The notes: a model not told the origin generated them from the sequence alone. Counted from the stretch's first letter, positions 20,205 to 28,280 are shown. The stretch: DNA of 43,170 bases from Winogradskyella immobilis (GCF_021887715.1 NZ_JAIQXX010000022.1:1-43170), one strand, 5' to 3'. Made by a program: numbers and translations.

Positions 20205-20245
20205 TTTTTTTGTAGCGTTATTCTTTTATTTCTCACAGATCTTTG
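20205..20245 (+). promoter_or_regulatory. Shared composite promoter element, instance 1 (before YHS copy A)
   Basis: T7, GTAG at 20212-20215, 25 bases, CTTTG at 20241-20245. Same layout as the four other instances at 20867, 23595, 25880 and 28281. Here it comes from the duplicated NTF2-gene upstream region and, after the deletion, abuts the YHS reading frame. Confidence 0.7.
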
Positions 20246-20722
20246 CATCATAATAATTTAATAAAAACAACAATTTTAGGACTTGCATTAGTAGTAAGTT
20301 CAACAGTATTTGCACAAGATAATAAAGCAAATAACATTGATAATAGTAATATAGCTTTATTAGGTTATAGTCCTGTGTCATATTTAGACTTAGGCTTAGC
20401 ACAACGTGGAAACAAAGCTTATAAATCTGAATATAACAAAGTGATATACTATTTTACATCAGCAGATCAGAAATCTACATTTGATAAGAACCCAACGAAG
20501 TATATGCCTCAATATGGCGGTTTCTGTGCATTTGGAACTTACGCAGGTGCAAAGTTTAGAGTAGATCCTTCTAAATTTATTGTAGAAGATGGGAAGTATT
20601 ACCTGTTTTTAAACAATGTAGAGTTAGATGCTAAACAATTATGGTTAGCAGAAAACAACCATAACAAATTAAAAGGTGTTGCTGACAAGAACTGGCAAAA
20701 GCTTAGTAAGACTTATAATTAA
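20243..20722 (+). CDS. YHS-domain protein, copy A (original start codon lost)
   Basis: The reading frame encodes a signal peptide (ending STVFAQ) and a YHS domain (GYSPVSYLDLG ... PTKYMPQYGGFCAFG), a small domain thought to bind metal. It differs from copy B (26352-26825) at 6 of 155 shared residues. The ATG of copy B is absent: a deletion joined the NTF2-gene upstream flank to the third codon region. The only in-frame canonical-type start before the signal peptide is TTG at 20243-20245, giving MHHNNLIKTT, but that TTG is part of the CTTTG promoter box and should not be in the mRNA. No ATG or GTG follows within the signal peptide. The copy may be silent or use a rare start. Function of the exported YHS protein is unknown. 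Confidence 0.65.
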   Translation: MHHNNLIKTTILGLALVVSSTVFAQDNKANNIDNSNIALLGYSPVSYLDLGLAQRGNKAYKSEYNKVIYYFTSADQKSTFDKNPTKYMPQYGGFCAFGTYAGAKFRVDPSKFIVEDGKYYLFLNNVELDAKQLWLAENNHNKLKGVADKNWQKLSKTYN

Positions 20723-20766
20723 TAGTTGGTTAGTAGTAGTGAAAGAACCTGTTTCTAGTGGGTTAG

Positions 20767-20797
20767 AAAAGAGTAAACTTTATAGTTTGCTCTTTTT
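20767..20797 (+). terminator. Terminator after YHS copy A
   Basis: AAAAGAGTAAACT pairs with AGTTTGCTCTTTT (one G-T pair) around a 4-base loop, followed by T. It is not the same sequence as the terminator after copy B. Confidence 0.8.
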
Positions 20798-20842
20798 ATT
20801 TTAAAAGATTCATATAGAGAGAATAATATAGAATAAAACCAA

Positions 20843-20861
20843 TTGTAAAAAGTACAATTAA
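20843..20861 (+). pseudogene. Last codons of a deleted NADH dehydrogenase gene
   Basis: AAAAAGTACAATTAA corresponds to GAAAAGTATAATTAA, the final codons (EKYN stop) of the intact ndh gene at 28261-28275. The similarity continues through the 3' flank and promoter element into the membrane-protein gene. Only this scrap of the gene remains. Confidence 0.65.
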
Positions 20862-20866
20862 AGATT

Positions 20867-20908
20867 ATTTTTTTGTAGCATGTATGATATAGTAATTTGA
20901 GAATTTTG
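20867..20908 (+). promoter_or_regulatory. Shared composite promoter element, instance 2 (before membrane protein copy A)
   Basis: A then T7 (20868-20874), GTAG at 20875-20878, 25 bases, TTTTG at 20904-20908, then 28 bases to the ATG. Confidence 0.7.
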
Positions 20909-20936
20909 TTACGTAATAATTAAAACTTAAAAAATT

Positions 20937-21293
20937 ATGAAGTTTGTAACAAAAAGAATACATGCGTTTTTGGATTATCCAGTGGCAGTGGCATTAATGG
21001 TACTACCATTTGTATTAGGTTTAGGTAGCTCAAACCCTTTAGCACTACAATTATCTGTAGGAACAGGTGTAGCAGCATTTTTATTAACTGTATTAACGGA
21101 TCATCATTTAGGGATTTTTAGAGTAGTCTCATATAAAATGCATTTGATCGTTGATTTTTTAGTAGCAGTAGTATTTATACTTGCACCTTTTATTTTTTCA
21201 TTTGAAGGTATTGATGCCTATTACTATTGGATTAATGGAGGGGCAGTATTGACAGTAGTAAGTCTACATAAACCAGAAGTTATTACTACTTGA
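20937..21293 (+). CDS. Small membrane protein, SPW-repeat-like, copy A
   Basis: A 118-residue protein with four hydrophobic helices in two similar halves (DYPVAVALMVLPFVLGLG and DFLVAVVFILAPFIFSFEG), each opening with H-x-x-x-D. This arrangement resembles SPW-repeat inner-membrane proteins; the function is unknown. Copy B (28350-28706) is roughly 80% identical, with the second half nearly unchanged. The stop overlaps the open frame of the following deaminase gene, so it may head a four-gene transcript. Confidence 0.75.
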   Translation: MKFVTKRIHAFLDYPVAVALMVLPFVLGLGSSNPLALQLSVGTGVAAFLLTVLTDHHLGIFRVVSYKMHLIVDFLVAVVFILAPFIFSFEGIDAYYYWINGGAVLTVVSLHKPEVITT

Positions 21294-21310
21294 TTAAAAT
21301 AACTAATGTG

Positions 21311-21796
21311 ATGCCCATATCGAATATTGAGTATATAGATATAGCTCTATCAATCGCATATGATTGTATTAATGATGATGGAAGATACCCTTTTGGTACT
21401 ATAGTTGTCAAAGACAACAAAATAGTTGGTATAGGAAAAGAAGCTACACGTGTCAAGAATGATCCAACTGCACATTCAGAAATTGAAGCGATAAGAGATG
21501 CATGTAAAAATCTTAATACATCAAACTTAAAAGGGTGCATAGTTTATACAAGTTGTGAACCATGTTCAATGTGTTTATCGGCATTATTTTGGTCTAATAT
21601 TGATGCTGTTTATTATGCATGTTCTAGGGAAGATGTATTTAAATTAGGGTTTCCAGATAGGTTTGAATTAATAGAAAAAAGAAAAAACTTGGATAAAACG
21701 GTTAATTTAAAAACAATAAAAATGATTCAACTTAAGAGTATTGAGGGTGTTGAAGTTTTTAAACAATGGAAGTTGGCTAAAAAAGTATCAGTATAG
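21311..21796 (+). CDS. Nucleoside/guanine deaminase-like zinc enzyme
   Basis: A 161-residue cytidine-deaminase-fold protein. Zinc ligands are His55 (TAHSE), Cys85 and Cys88 (CEPCSMC), with Glu57 as proton shuttle. The stretches NDPTAHSEIEAIRDACK, YTSCEPCSMCL and the late KLGFPDRFE are close to bacterial guanine deaminase (GuaD), so guanine to xanthine is the best guess; a tRNA adenosine deaminase would usually look different in the C-terminal part. I chose ATG 21311; the frame is open to a TTG at 21290 that overlaps the previous stop, and a GTG sits one codon before the ATG. It precedes the monooxygenase by 40 bases. Confidence 0.85.
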   Translation: MPISNIEYIDIALSIAYDCINDDGRYPFGTIVVKDNKIVGIGKEATRVKNDPTAHSEIEAIRDACKNLNTSNLKGCIVYTSCEPCSMCLSALFWSNIDAVYYACSREDVFKLGFPDRFELIEKRKNLDKTVNLKTIKMIQLKSIEGVEVFKQWKLAKKVSV

Positions 21797-21836
21797 ATTT
21801 AAATAATAAATAAGCTCTTTAAATAATTAAACAATT

Positions 21837-22967
21837 ATGTATAGTATAATTGGAGGTGGAATATGCGGTTTAACTACAGCATTAGCTTTTGAAAAATTAG
21901 GAATTGAGTATAAGCTTTATGAAAAAGCTGAAGAATTAATTCCTGTTGGCGCAGGAATTTTACTTCCGCCTAACGCGTTGCAAGTATATGATTGGTTGGA
22001 GATATTAGAGGATATAAAGCAAAAAGGGAGTGAGATGAGACGTATTACTTTGACGAAGTCGGATATGTCACCTTTGTTCGATTATATTCAAGATGATATT
22101 AAAGAAAAATACGGATTTTATTCTGTTTCTATACATCGTTGGGAGCTACAAAACATATTACTTCAAAAAATTCCAAAGCATAAAATACATCTAAATAAAT
22201 CTTTTGCAAGTTATAAAACATCTGAAAAAAAAGTAGAGCTATTCTTTCATGATGGAAGTAAGGTAGAAACCGATTATATAATTGGAGCAGATGGTATTCA
22301 TTCTAGAATTAGAAAACAACTTTTTCCTAAAAGTAAAATTAGATATTCAGGACAAACGTGTTGGAGAGGCATATGTGATTATAAGAACATTTCTAATGAA
22401 TATCAATACAGAGGTATAGAAATGTGGGGAAAAGAACTAAGGTTTGGCATTACTAAGATTGAGAAAGATAAATTTTACTGGTTTGCTGTTATTAAAAGTA
22501 AATCAAACCTGAAAGATAATCTATTAACTATTAAAAGTGAATTATCCGATACCTTTAATGATTTTCATCCAATAGTTAATCATTTAATAGATAAAACATC
22601 GATAACAAATATTATAAGAAGCGATTTATATGATGTAAATCCAATGCCTAATTGGTACAGAGGAAATATATGTTTAATAGGTGATGCTGCTCATGCCACA
22701 ACTCCTAATATGGGACAAGGTGGTGCTCAAACTATTGAAGATGCGTATTTTCTGGCAAATGCAATTAAAAGAGAGCAACCTGATAATGTTTTTAATGTTT
22801 TTCAAAAAAAGAGAATTAATAAAGTTAACCAGATAGTGAAACAATCTTTAATGATGGGAAAAATAGGACATCTAAAATATTTTGAATCACTCAGAAGCTT
22901 TATTATAAAAGCAATTCCTTCATCATTATTTAAACTGAGGTGGAGAACTGTATATAAATTAGGCTAA
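21837..22967 (+). CDS. FAD-dependent monooxygenase (aromatic-hydroxylase type)
   Basis: The 376-residue class A flavoprotein monooxygenase has GGGICG at 6-11 for FAD, the ADG motif at 151-153 for FAD/NADPH, and GDAAHATTPNMGQGG at 282-296 contacting the FAD ribityl chain. Length is normal. Relatives include salicylate- and p-hydroxybenzoate-hydroxylases and TetX-like enzymes, so the substrate is open. It follows the deaminase by 40 bases and precedes the glycosylase-like gene by 14, suggesting one transcript. Confidence 0.85.
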   Translation: MYSIIGGGICGLTTALAFEKLGIEYKLYEKAEELIPVGAGILLPPNALQVYDWLEILEDIKQKGSEMRRITLTKSDMSPLFDYIQDDIKEKYGFYSVSIHRWELQNILLQKIPKHKIHLNKSFASYKTSEKKVELFFHDGSKVETDYIIGADGIHSRIRKQLFPKSKIRYSGQTCWRGICDYKNISNEYQYRGIEMWGKELRFGITKIEKDKFYWFAVIKSKSNLKDNLLTIKSELSDTFNDFHPIVNHLIDKTSITNIIRSDLYDVNPMPNWYRGNICLIGDAAHATTPNMGQGGAQTIEDAYFLANAIKREQPDNVFNVFQKKRINKVNQIVKQSLMMGKIGHLKYFESLRSFIIKAIPSSLFKLRWRTVYKLG

Positions 22968-22981
22968 ATAATGATGCATAT

Positions 22982-23551
22982 ATGAATGAATTACTATCAG
23001 AAATAAGTCGATGTAACATATGTGAAAAAGTTTTACCATTGGGACCTAGACCCATAGTTGCTGCACACTCGAAGAGTAAAATATTAATTATTGGACAAGC
23101 ACCAGGATCAGTTGTACATAAAACGGGAATACCTTGGGATGATAAGAGTGGTGATAATTTAAGAAAATGGATGGGTATTGATGATTCTGTTTTTTATGAT
23201 GCTGAGAAAATAGCATTAATTCCAATGGGATTTTGTTATCCAGGAAGAGGAAAAACAGGAGATAATCCACCAACAAAAAAGTGTGCACCAAAGTGGCACA
23301 ACCCAATAATTGATCAAATAGAAAGCCCTAAACTTATTTTACTGATTGGTAAATATGCTCAAGACTATTATTTAAATAATAAATCCAAGAAAACATTAAC
23401 AGAGAACGTTAAAAATTATCAAGATTATCTTCCTAAATATTTCGTGTTACCGCATCCTTCTCCAAGGAATAATATTTGGCAAGCTAAAAATGAGTGGTTT
23501 GCAAAAGATGTATTACCATCATTAAAACAAAAAATACAACAAGCGTTTTAG
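22982..23551 (+). CDS. Uracil-DNA glycosylase superfamily protein with four-cysteine cluster motif
   Basis: The 189-residue protein has motif A GQAPG (38-42) and motif B HPSPRN (158-163), the two ends of the uracil-DNA-glycosylase active site. Cys11, Cys14, Cys85 and Cys101 are spaced almost as in family 4 enzymes, where they bind a 4Fe-4S cluster; cluster binding here is inferred. The likely role is removal of uracil from DNA. It is the last of the deaminase, monooxygenase, glycosylase run. Confidence 0.8.
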   Translation: MNELLSEISRCNICEKVLPLGPRPIVAAHSKSKILIIGQAPGSVVHKTGIPWDDKSGDNLRKWMGIDDSVFYDAEKIALIPMGFCYPGRGKTGDNPPTKKCAPKWHNPIIDQIESPKLILLIGKYAQDYYLNNKSKKTLTENVKNYQDYLPKYFVLPHPSPRNNIWQAKNEWFAKDVLPSLKQKIQQAF

Positions 23552-23594
23552 ATGAAGTTTTAATTAATAACTATTGTACACATAATAAATAGTG

Positions 23595-23636
23595 ATTTTT
23601 TTATAGTATAGTTTCATCTTGTATAGTTGAATTTTA
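23595..23636 (+). promoter_or_regulatory. Shared composite promoter element, instance 3 (before DUF2652 gene)
   Basis: A then T7 (23596-23602), ATAG at 23603-23606, 25 bases, TTTTA at 23632-23636, then 28 bases to the ATG. This gene is not part of the duplicated pair, so the match is less easily explained by common descent. Confidence 0.65.
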
Positions 23637-23664
23637 TAATGAATATTTTAATTATTCATCAAAA

Positions 23665-24762
23665 ATGAAAAAGAGTGCATTATATTTTATGCCTGATATT
23701 AGTGGATTTACCAATTTTGTGCAATCTACAGATATTGAACACAGTAAACATATAGTGTCGGAATTGTTAGAAAAGCTAATAGATTCTGATATAATTGGTT
23801 TACAAATTGCAGAAATAGAAGGTGATGCTCTTTTTATGTACACTCTAAATATTCCTTCTTTCAGTACAATAATAGCGCAAAGTCAAAAAATGCTAGAAGC
23901 ATTTACCTATGAAATAGAGAAGTATGAAACTCAAAGAATTTGTCAATGCGGAGCTTGCATGAGTGCATCAAATCTCAAATTAAAATTTGTGGTACATTAT
24001 GGAGAAATTGCATTTATGCGAGTAAAACATATAGTAAAACCTTATGGTACAGATGTTATAAAAACACATCGCTTGTTAAAAAATAGCATACCTTCAAATC
24101 AATATTTACTAATTTCTTCAGAACTTGCTGAATTCTATAAAATTAATTTCGATGAAGAGTTAGCATTTGAAGAATCAAAAGAGGAATACGATTTAGGATT
24201 AGCCAAATATTTTTATAAAAATTTTATTAAACCTAAAATTGAAACACCCAAACTAGCTAATCAACTTACTCAAAAACCAAAAACTCCCCCAAATTTAGAG
24301 TATAGTACAATCTTAAATGCCAAAATTGTAAATGCTTTTAATATTATAACAGATTTTAGTATGCGGGCGTTATGGTATAAACTAGTAGATAAACTATTAT
24401 ATGATGAACTAAGGATTAATAGAATAGGTATGAGACATAATTGTATTTCGGGTTCAAGTATATATAAAGTTGATACTTTAGGTTCAAAAGAAGATAATGG
24501 GCAACTAGTATATGGAGAGAAAACTGAAGATATTGAATATCTTAAAACGTATTCATATTATATGTCGTTAAATTCAATTAGCCCAAATGAAATACACTTG
24601 CAAGCAGAGGTGTTTTTTGATTTTTCAACTGAAGAAATAAGAATACAAAATCAAGTTCAAAATATGATAAAGAATGCCTGGCAAGATAGCTTTGAAAGAC
24701 TTTCAAAACTTATAAGTCATATGCGTATTGAAGCCATAGAAAATGAATTCAAGATAAATTAA
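23665..24762 (+). CDS. DUF2652 protein: cyclase-like domain plus SRPBCC-like domain
   Basis: The 365-residue soluble protein begins MPDISGFTNFV, like the first metal-binding strand of class III nucleotide cyclases (Asp11), followed by IEGDALFMY with Asp54 where the second metal Asp is expected. CQCGAC at 93-98 may bind zinc. Around 128-136 (GTDVIKTHR) the cyclase Arg seems kept but the transition-state Asn seems missing, so catalysis is doubtful. Residues about 205-365 look like an SRPBCC ligand-binding fold. A sensor role is inferred. It has its own copy of the shared promoter element and sits directly upstream of the AraC gene. Confidence 0.75.
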   Translation: MKKSALYFMPDISGFTNFVQSTDIEHSKHIVSELLEKLIDSDIIGLQIAEIEGDALFMYTLNIPSFSTIIAQSQKMLEAFTYEIEKYETQRICQCGACMSASNLKLKFVVHYGEIAFMRVKHIVKPYGTDVIKTHRLLKNSIPSNQYLLISSELAEFYKINFDEELAFEESKEEYDLGLAKYFYKNFIKPKIETPKLANQLTQKPKTPPNLEYSTILNAKIVNAFNIITDFSMRALWYKLVDKLLYDELRINRIGMRHNCISGSSIYKVDTLGSKEDNGQLVYGEKTEDIEYLKTYSYYMSLNSISPNEIHLQAEVFFDFSTEEIRIQNQVQNMIKNAWQDSFERLSKLISHMRIEAIENEFKIN

Positions 24763-24824
24763 AAAATAGAGTTTAAGATATTTGTATATTTAGAAGCCAA
24801 CAATCAACCAATACATTATTAACA

Positions 24825-25874
24825 TTGCACGTCAAAAAAACTAAACCAGAGATCAATAAAGTGTATCAAATTAAAAAACATACACTTATTCATATATTGT
24901 CAGGTACTGGAGGAATTCAGGTCGATTTTAAAAATTACTTTGATTGGCAAGAAAAAGGGATTTTCTTAGAGTATGGACAGTATATTAAATTTTTATCAGA
25001 TGACTTTGTAATAAGAAAGTATGAATTTCATGATGAAGATCAATTTTATAACAATGAAGTAAGAGTATTATTTAAACATCTAATTTCATTAGGGTATATC
25101 AATCTTGAAGAATGTAATGAGTGTAAGTCATTTTTATATGAGCAAACTTCGGAAGAACCTAAAAGTATAATTGATGTATCTTCAAAACAATGGTATTGGC
25201 AAAATCCGTTTAAAGCAAATAAAGAAGAATACCAAATCATTTTCGACACCAAAGAAATTATAGATAGAGAATTTTCAAATTCATTGACTACTAAAGATTT
25301 GGTAGATCTCATTAATCAAAGAGGCTATAATGCACAATCTCTAATTAAGGATAAAATAGGTCTGTCGGTTAAAAATCTGATGAGCTCAAAAAGACTTATA
25401 GAAAGTAAAAGAGAAATTGCTTTTACAGATAAAACAGTACAAGAAATCTCTTATGAATTAGGTTATAAAGACGATGCTTATTTTAATCGCGTATTTAAAA
25501 ATACAACAGGTCAAACCCCAAAACAATTTCGTGACAATTTTGATTTTAAAAATAGAGACTTATTTACACAAGATATTGTGGCACTTCTTAAAGAGCATCA
25601 TACTCAAGAAAGGTCTTTAGAGTTTTACGCTGATAAAATGAATCTTTCAATAAAAACATTAGGAAAAAAGGTCCAAGCTAAGATGAATACTTCACTAGGT
25701 CAACTTATTCGATTAGAACTTATAAATACAGCTAAATTAATGCTTATAGAAGGTGAAAGTATTACACAAATATCTCGTAATCTTGGCTTTGAAGAGCCTA
25801 ATCATTTTTCAAGTTTTTTTAAACACTATTCTGGTATAACTCCTACCGAATTCAAAACTAAAAAACACAATTAG
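24825..25874 (+). CDS. AraC-family regulator with two AraC-type DNA-binding domains
   Basis: The 349-residue protein has an N-terminal cupin-like part (about 1-110: KKHTLIHILSGTGGIQVDF, with Cys97 and Cys100). Then comes one AraC HTH domain at about 155-240 (TVQEISYELGYKDDAYFNRVF ending TPKQFRDNF), and a second at about 250-345 (SITQISRNLGFEEPNHFSSFF ending TPTEFKTK). Two complete AraC domains in one chain are unusual. The only start-type codon near the expected N-terminus is TTG at 24825-24827; no ATG precedes it in frame. It is the likely regulator of the module, and one shared promoter element begins five bases past its stop. A remnant of its second DNA-binding domain lies at 19975-20199. 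Confidence 0.85.
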   Translation: MHVKKTKPEINKVYQIKKHTLIHILSGTGGIQVDFKNYFDWQEKGIFLEYGQYIKFLSDDFVIRKYEFHDEDQFYNNEVRVLFKHLISLGYINLEECNECKSFLYEQTSEEPKSIIDVSSKQWYWQNPFKANKEEYQIIFDTKEIIDREFSNSLTTKDLVDLINQRGYNAQSLIKDKIGLSVKNLMSSKRLIESKREIAFTDKTVQEISYELGYKDDAYFNRVFKNTTGQTPKQFRDNFDFKNRDLFTQDIVALLKEHHTQERSLEFYADKMNLSIKTLGKKVQAKMNTSLGQLIRLELINTAKLMLIEGESITQISRNLGFEEPNHFSSFFKHYSGITPTEFKTKKHN

Positions 25875-25879
25875 TAGTC

Positions 25880-25921
25880 TTTTTTTTGTAGCGCCATTCT
25901 TTTATTTCTCACTGATCTTTG
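25880..25921 (+). promoter_or_regulatory. Shared composite promoter element, instance 4 (before NTF2-like gene)
   Basis: T8 (25880-25887), GTAG at 25888-25891, 25 bases, CTTTG at 25917-25921, then 31 bases to the ATG. It begins five bases after the AraC stop codon. Confidence 0.7.
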
Positions 25922-25952
25922 CAGTATAATAATTTACTTAAAAGATAAAAAA

Positions 25953-26309
25953 ATGAATATTAGAGAACAAGCAACAAAAATGGACGCTGTAGTTTCAACT
26001 GGAGCAGTTGTAGATGCAGTAAAACAATTCTTTGCAGATGATGCAACAACATCTGATCATGGCGAAGGAGGAACAACATCAAATAAAGCTGAAATGATTA
26101 CAAAGATGGAAGGCTTTACTGGTGCAATAGAAGCTGTAAATGGTATTACACATCATCATACTATAGTAGATGGTAATGTATCCGCTTCAGAATTCACTTT
26201 TGATTTTGACATGCAAGGTGGCGGAAAAGTGTACTGGCATGAAATCATTAGGAGAGTTTGGAATGATCAAGGTCAGGTGATACAGGAAGAATACTTCAAC
26301 GCAGAATAA
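25953..26309 (+). CDS. NTF2/SnoaL-like small protein
   Basis: The 118-residue protein looks like the cone-shaped NTF2/SnoaL fold: an N-terminal helix with VVDAVKQFFADDAT, then strands GNVSASEFTFDFDMQGGGKV and IIRRVWNDQGQVIQEEYF. Members bind small ligands or act as simple enzymes; the ligand is unknown. There is no signal peptide. It is the first gene after the element at 25880 and lies 42 bases before YHS copy B. Its counterpart in copy A has been deleted. Confidence 0.75.
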   Translation: MNIREQATKMDAVVSTGAVVDAVKQFFADDATTSDHGEGGTTSNKAEMITKMEGFTGAIEAVNGITHHHTIVDGNVSASEFTFDFDMQGGGKVYWHEIIRRVWNDQGQVIQEEYFNAE

Positions 26310-26351
26310 TAATTTAGAAAAATAACTATCAAATAATTTAATAACAACAAA

Positions 26352-26825
26352 ATGAAAAATTTAATAAAAACAACAATTTTAGGACTTGCATTAGTAGTAA
26401 GTTCAACAGTATTTGCACAAGATAATAAAGCAAATAATATTGATAATAGTAATATAGCTTTATTAGGTTATAGTCCTGTATCATATTTAGACTTAGGCTT
26501 AGCACAACGTGGAAACAAAGCTTATAAATCTGAATATAACAAAGTGGTATACTATTTTACATCAGCAGATCAGAAATCTACATTTGATAAGAACCCAACG
26601 AAGTATATGCCTCAATATGGTGGTTTCTGTGCATTTGGAACTTATGCAGGTGCAAAGTTTAGAGTAGACCCTACTAAATTTATTGTTGAAGATGGGAAGT
26701 ATTACCTGTATTTAAACAATGTTGAATTAGATGCTAAACAATTATGGCTAGCTGAAAACAACCATAGTAAATTAAAAGGTGTAGCTGATAAAAATTGGAA
26801 AAAACTTAGTAAGACTCATAATTAG
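26352..26825 (+). CDS. YHS-domain protein, copy B (exported)
   Basis: The 157-residue protein has a signal peptide with cleavage near VFAQ (about residue 22) and a YHS domain containing GYSPVSYLDLG and PTKYMPQYGGFCAFGTYAG, with one Cys in the conserved position. YHS domains are thought to bind metal or sit in copper or redox proteins; the exact role of this exported form is not established. The start ATG is clear (MKNLIKTT). It follows the NTF2-like gene by 42 bases and is followed by a terminator. It is about 96% identical to copy A over 155 shared residues. Confidence 0.85.
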   Translation: MKNLIKTTILGLALVVSSTVFAQDNKANNIDNSNIALLGYSPVSYLDLGLAQRGNKAYKSEYNKVVYYFTSADQKSTFDKNPTKYMPQYGGFCAFGTYAGAKFRVDPTKFIVEDGKYYLYLNNVELDAKQLWLAENNHSKLKGVADKNWKKLSKTHN

Positions 26826-26884
26826 TATGGTTTAGTTAATATAATTAGTTTTATTTAGTTAATGATACTTACTAAGTAATTAGG

Positions 26885-26915
26885 AAGTGCAAGTCCTTAA
26901 GATTTGCACTTTTTT
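26885..26915 (+). terminator. Terminator after YHS copy B
   Basis: AAGTGCAAGTC pairs with GATTTGCACTT (one G-T pair) around a 5-base loop, then T tract. Confidence 0.85.
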
Positions 26916-26997
26916 ATTTAATAGTTACTATATAAAACTTAACCAGAAACATATTATATTTAAATGAAGCATACAAAATTTTGACAAACTGAAAAAC

Positions 26998-28275
26998 ATG
27001 AATATCCCAAATATAGATTTACCACGAATAGTTGTTGTAGGTTCTGGTTTTGCAGGGCTTAAATTTGTTCGTAAAGTCAACAGCCAAAATGCTCAGATTG
27101 TTCTTTTAGATAAAAATAACTACCATACATTTCAACCTCTGTTATATCAAGTAGCTAGTTCTGGTTTAGAACCAGACTCTATTGTCTATCCAATCAGAAA
27201 AACATTTAAAGGCAAAAAAAACTTTCATTTTAGAATGGCCAAAGTTAATTCTATAAATACAACGTCAAATCAAGTAGAGACAAACATAGGGATATTAAAA
27301 TACGATTATTTAGTTGTAGCCACAGGAGCTATAACTAATTTTTTTGGTATGAAAAATATTAAAAGGTATAGTTATACAATGAAGAGTCTTAGAGAATCTC
27401 TAGATTTAAGAAGTATAATTTTGCAAAATTTTGAGAAGGCAGTCAATACATATGAATCAGATGATAGAAAATCGTATATGAATTTTGTCATTGTAGGAGG
27501 TGGAGCCACAGGTGTAGAATTAGCAGGTGCATTAGCAGAATTAAAAAGAAATATTTTCCCCAAAGATTATCCGGATTTAGATATAAGCAAAATGCAAGTT
27601 AATTTGATAGAAGCATCAGATAGGGTTTTATCTAATATGAGTCAAAACTCATCTAATAAATCAAAAGAAGCTTTAGAAAATTTAGGAGTAAATGTTTTTT
27701 TAAATACAATAGTTAAAGATTATGATGGTAATATAATTAAAACCAATGAAAAAGATATTCATGCAAAAACATTAATATGGTCAGCGGGTGTGTTAGCTGA
27801 ACCTATTAATAGTATCGATTTTAAATTAAATAAAAGTAATCGAATTATAACTGATGAGTTTAATAAGGTTTTTGGTTTCGATAATATATTTGCTATTGGA
27901 GATGTTTGTTGTATTAAGAAAGATACTATTGAAAAAGAACATCCAATGTTGGCTTCAGTAGCTGGGCAACAAGGTCATCATTTAGGAAAGAATTTAAATG
28001 CTATCATCAAAAAGAAAAAAACCTATCCTTTTGTATACAAAGATAGAGGAACAATGGCGACCATAGGTAAAAATAAAGCAGTAGTTGACCTACCTTTTAT
28101 TAAATTTTCAGGAATCTTTGCTTGGTTGGTTTGGATGTTTCTTCACTTAATGTTATTGGTCGATTTTAGGAATAGGCTTATTGTCTTTGTTAATTGGATC
28201 TGGAGCTATTTTAAATATGATAAAGGGTTAAGATTGATAATACGTGAGGCTAAAGCGTATGAAAAGTATAATTAA
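26998..28275 (+). CDS. Type II NADH:quinone oxidoreductase (NDH-2-like)
   Basis: The 425-residue flavoprotein transfers electrons from NADH to quinone without pumping protons, at the inner face of the membrane. The FAD-binding GSGFAG is at 15-20, the NADH-binding GGGATGVELAG at about 167-177, and the second FAD motif IFAIGDVCC near 300. NYHTFQPLLYQVASSGLEP is typical of NDH-2. The C-terminal hydrophobic segment FAWLVWMFLHLMLLVDF fits the membrane anchor. It has its own upstream region after the YHS terminator and is followed by the shared element and the small membrane-protein gene. In copy A only its last codons are left. Confidence 0.9.
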   Translation: MNIPNIDLPRIVVVGSGFAGLKFVRKVNSQNAQIVLLDKNNYHTFQPLLYQVASSGLEPDSIVYPIRKTFKGKKNFHFRMAKVNSINTTSNQVETNIGILKYDYLVVATGAITNFFGMKNIKRYSYTMKSLRESLDLRSIILQNFEKAVNTYESDDRKSYMNFVIVGGGATGVELAGALAELKRNIFPKDYPDLDISKMQVNLIEASDRVLSNMSQNSSNKSKEALENLGVNVFLNTIVKDYDGNIIKTNEKDIHAKTLIWSAGVLAEPINSIDFKLNKSNRIITDEFNKVFGFDNIFAIGDVCCIKKDTIEKEHPMLASVAGQQGHHLGKNLNAIIKKKKTYPFVYKDRGTMATIGKNKAVVDLPFIKFSGIFAWLVWMFLHLMLLVDFRNRLIVFVNWIWSYFKYDKGLRLIIREAKAYEKYN

Positions 28276-28280
28276 AGACG

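Larger units (their letters stand above)
19975..21293 (+). repeat. Eroded copy A of the duplicated AraC/NTF2/YHS/NDH/membrane-protein module
   Basis: In order, this stretch holds matches to the 3' end of the AraC gene, the element upstream of the NTF2-like gene, the YHS gene, the last codons and 3' flank of the NADH dehydrogenase gene, and the small membrane-protein gene. All lie in the same order and orientation as at about 25605-28706. Missing are most of araC, the whole NTF2-like gene and nearly all of ndh. Confidence 0.85.
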
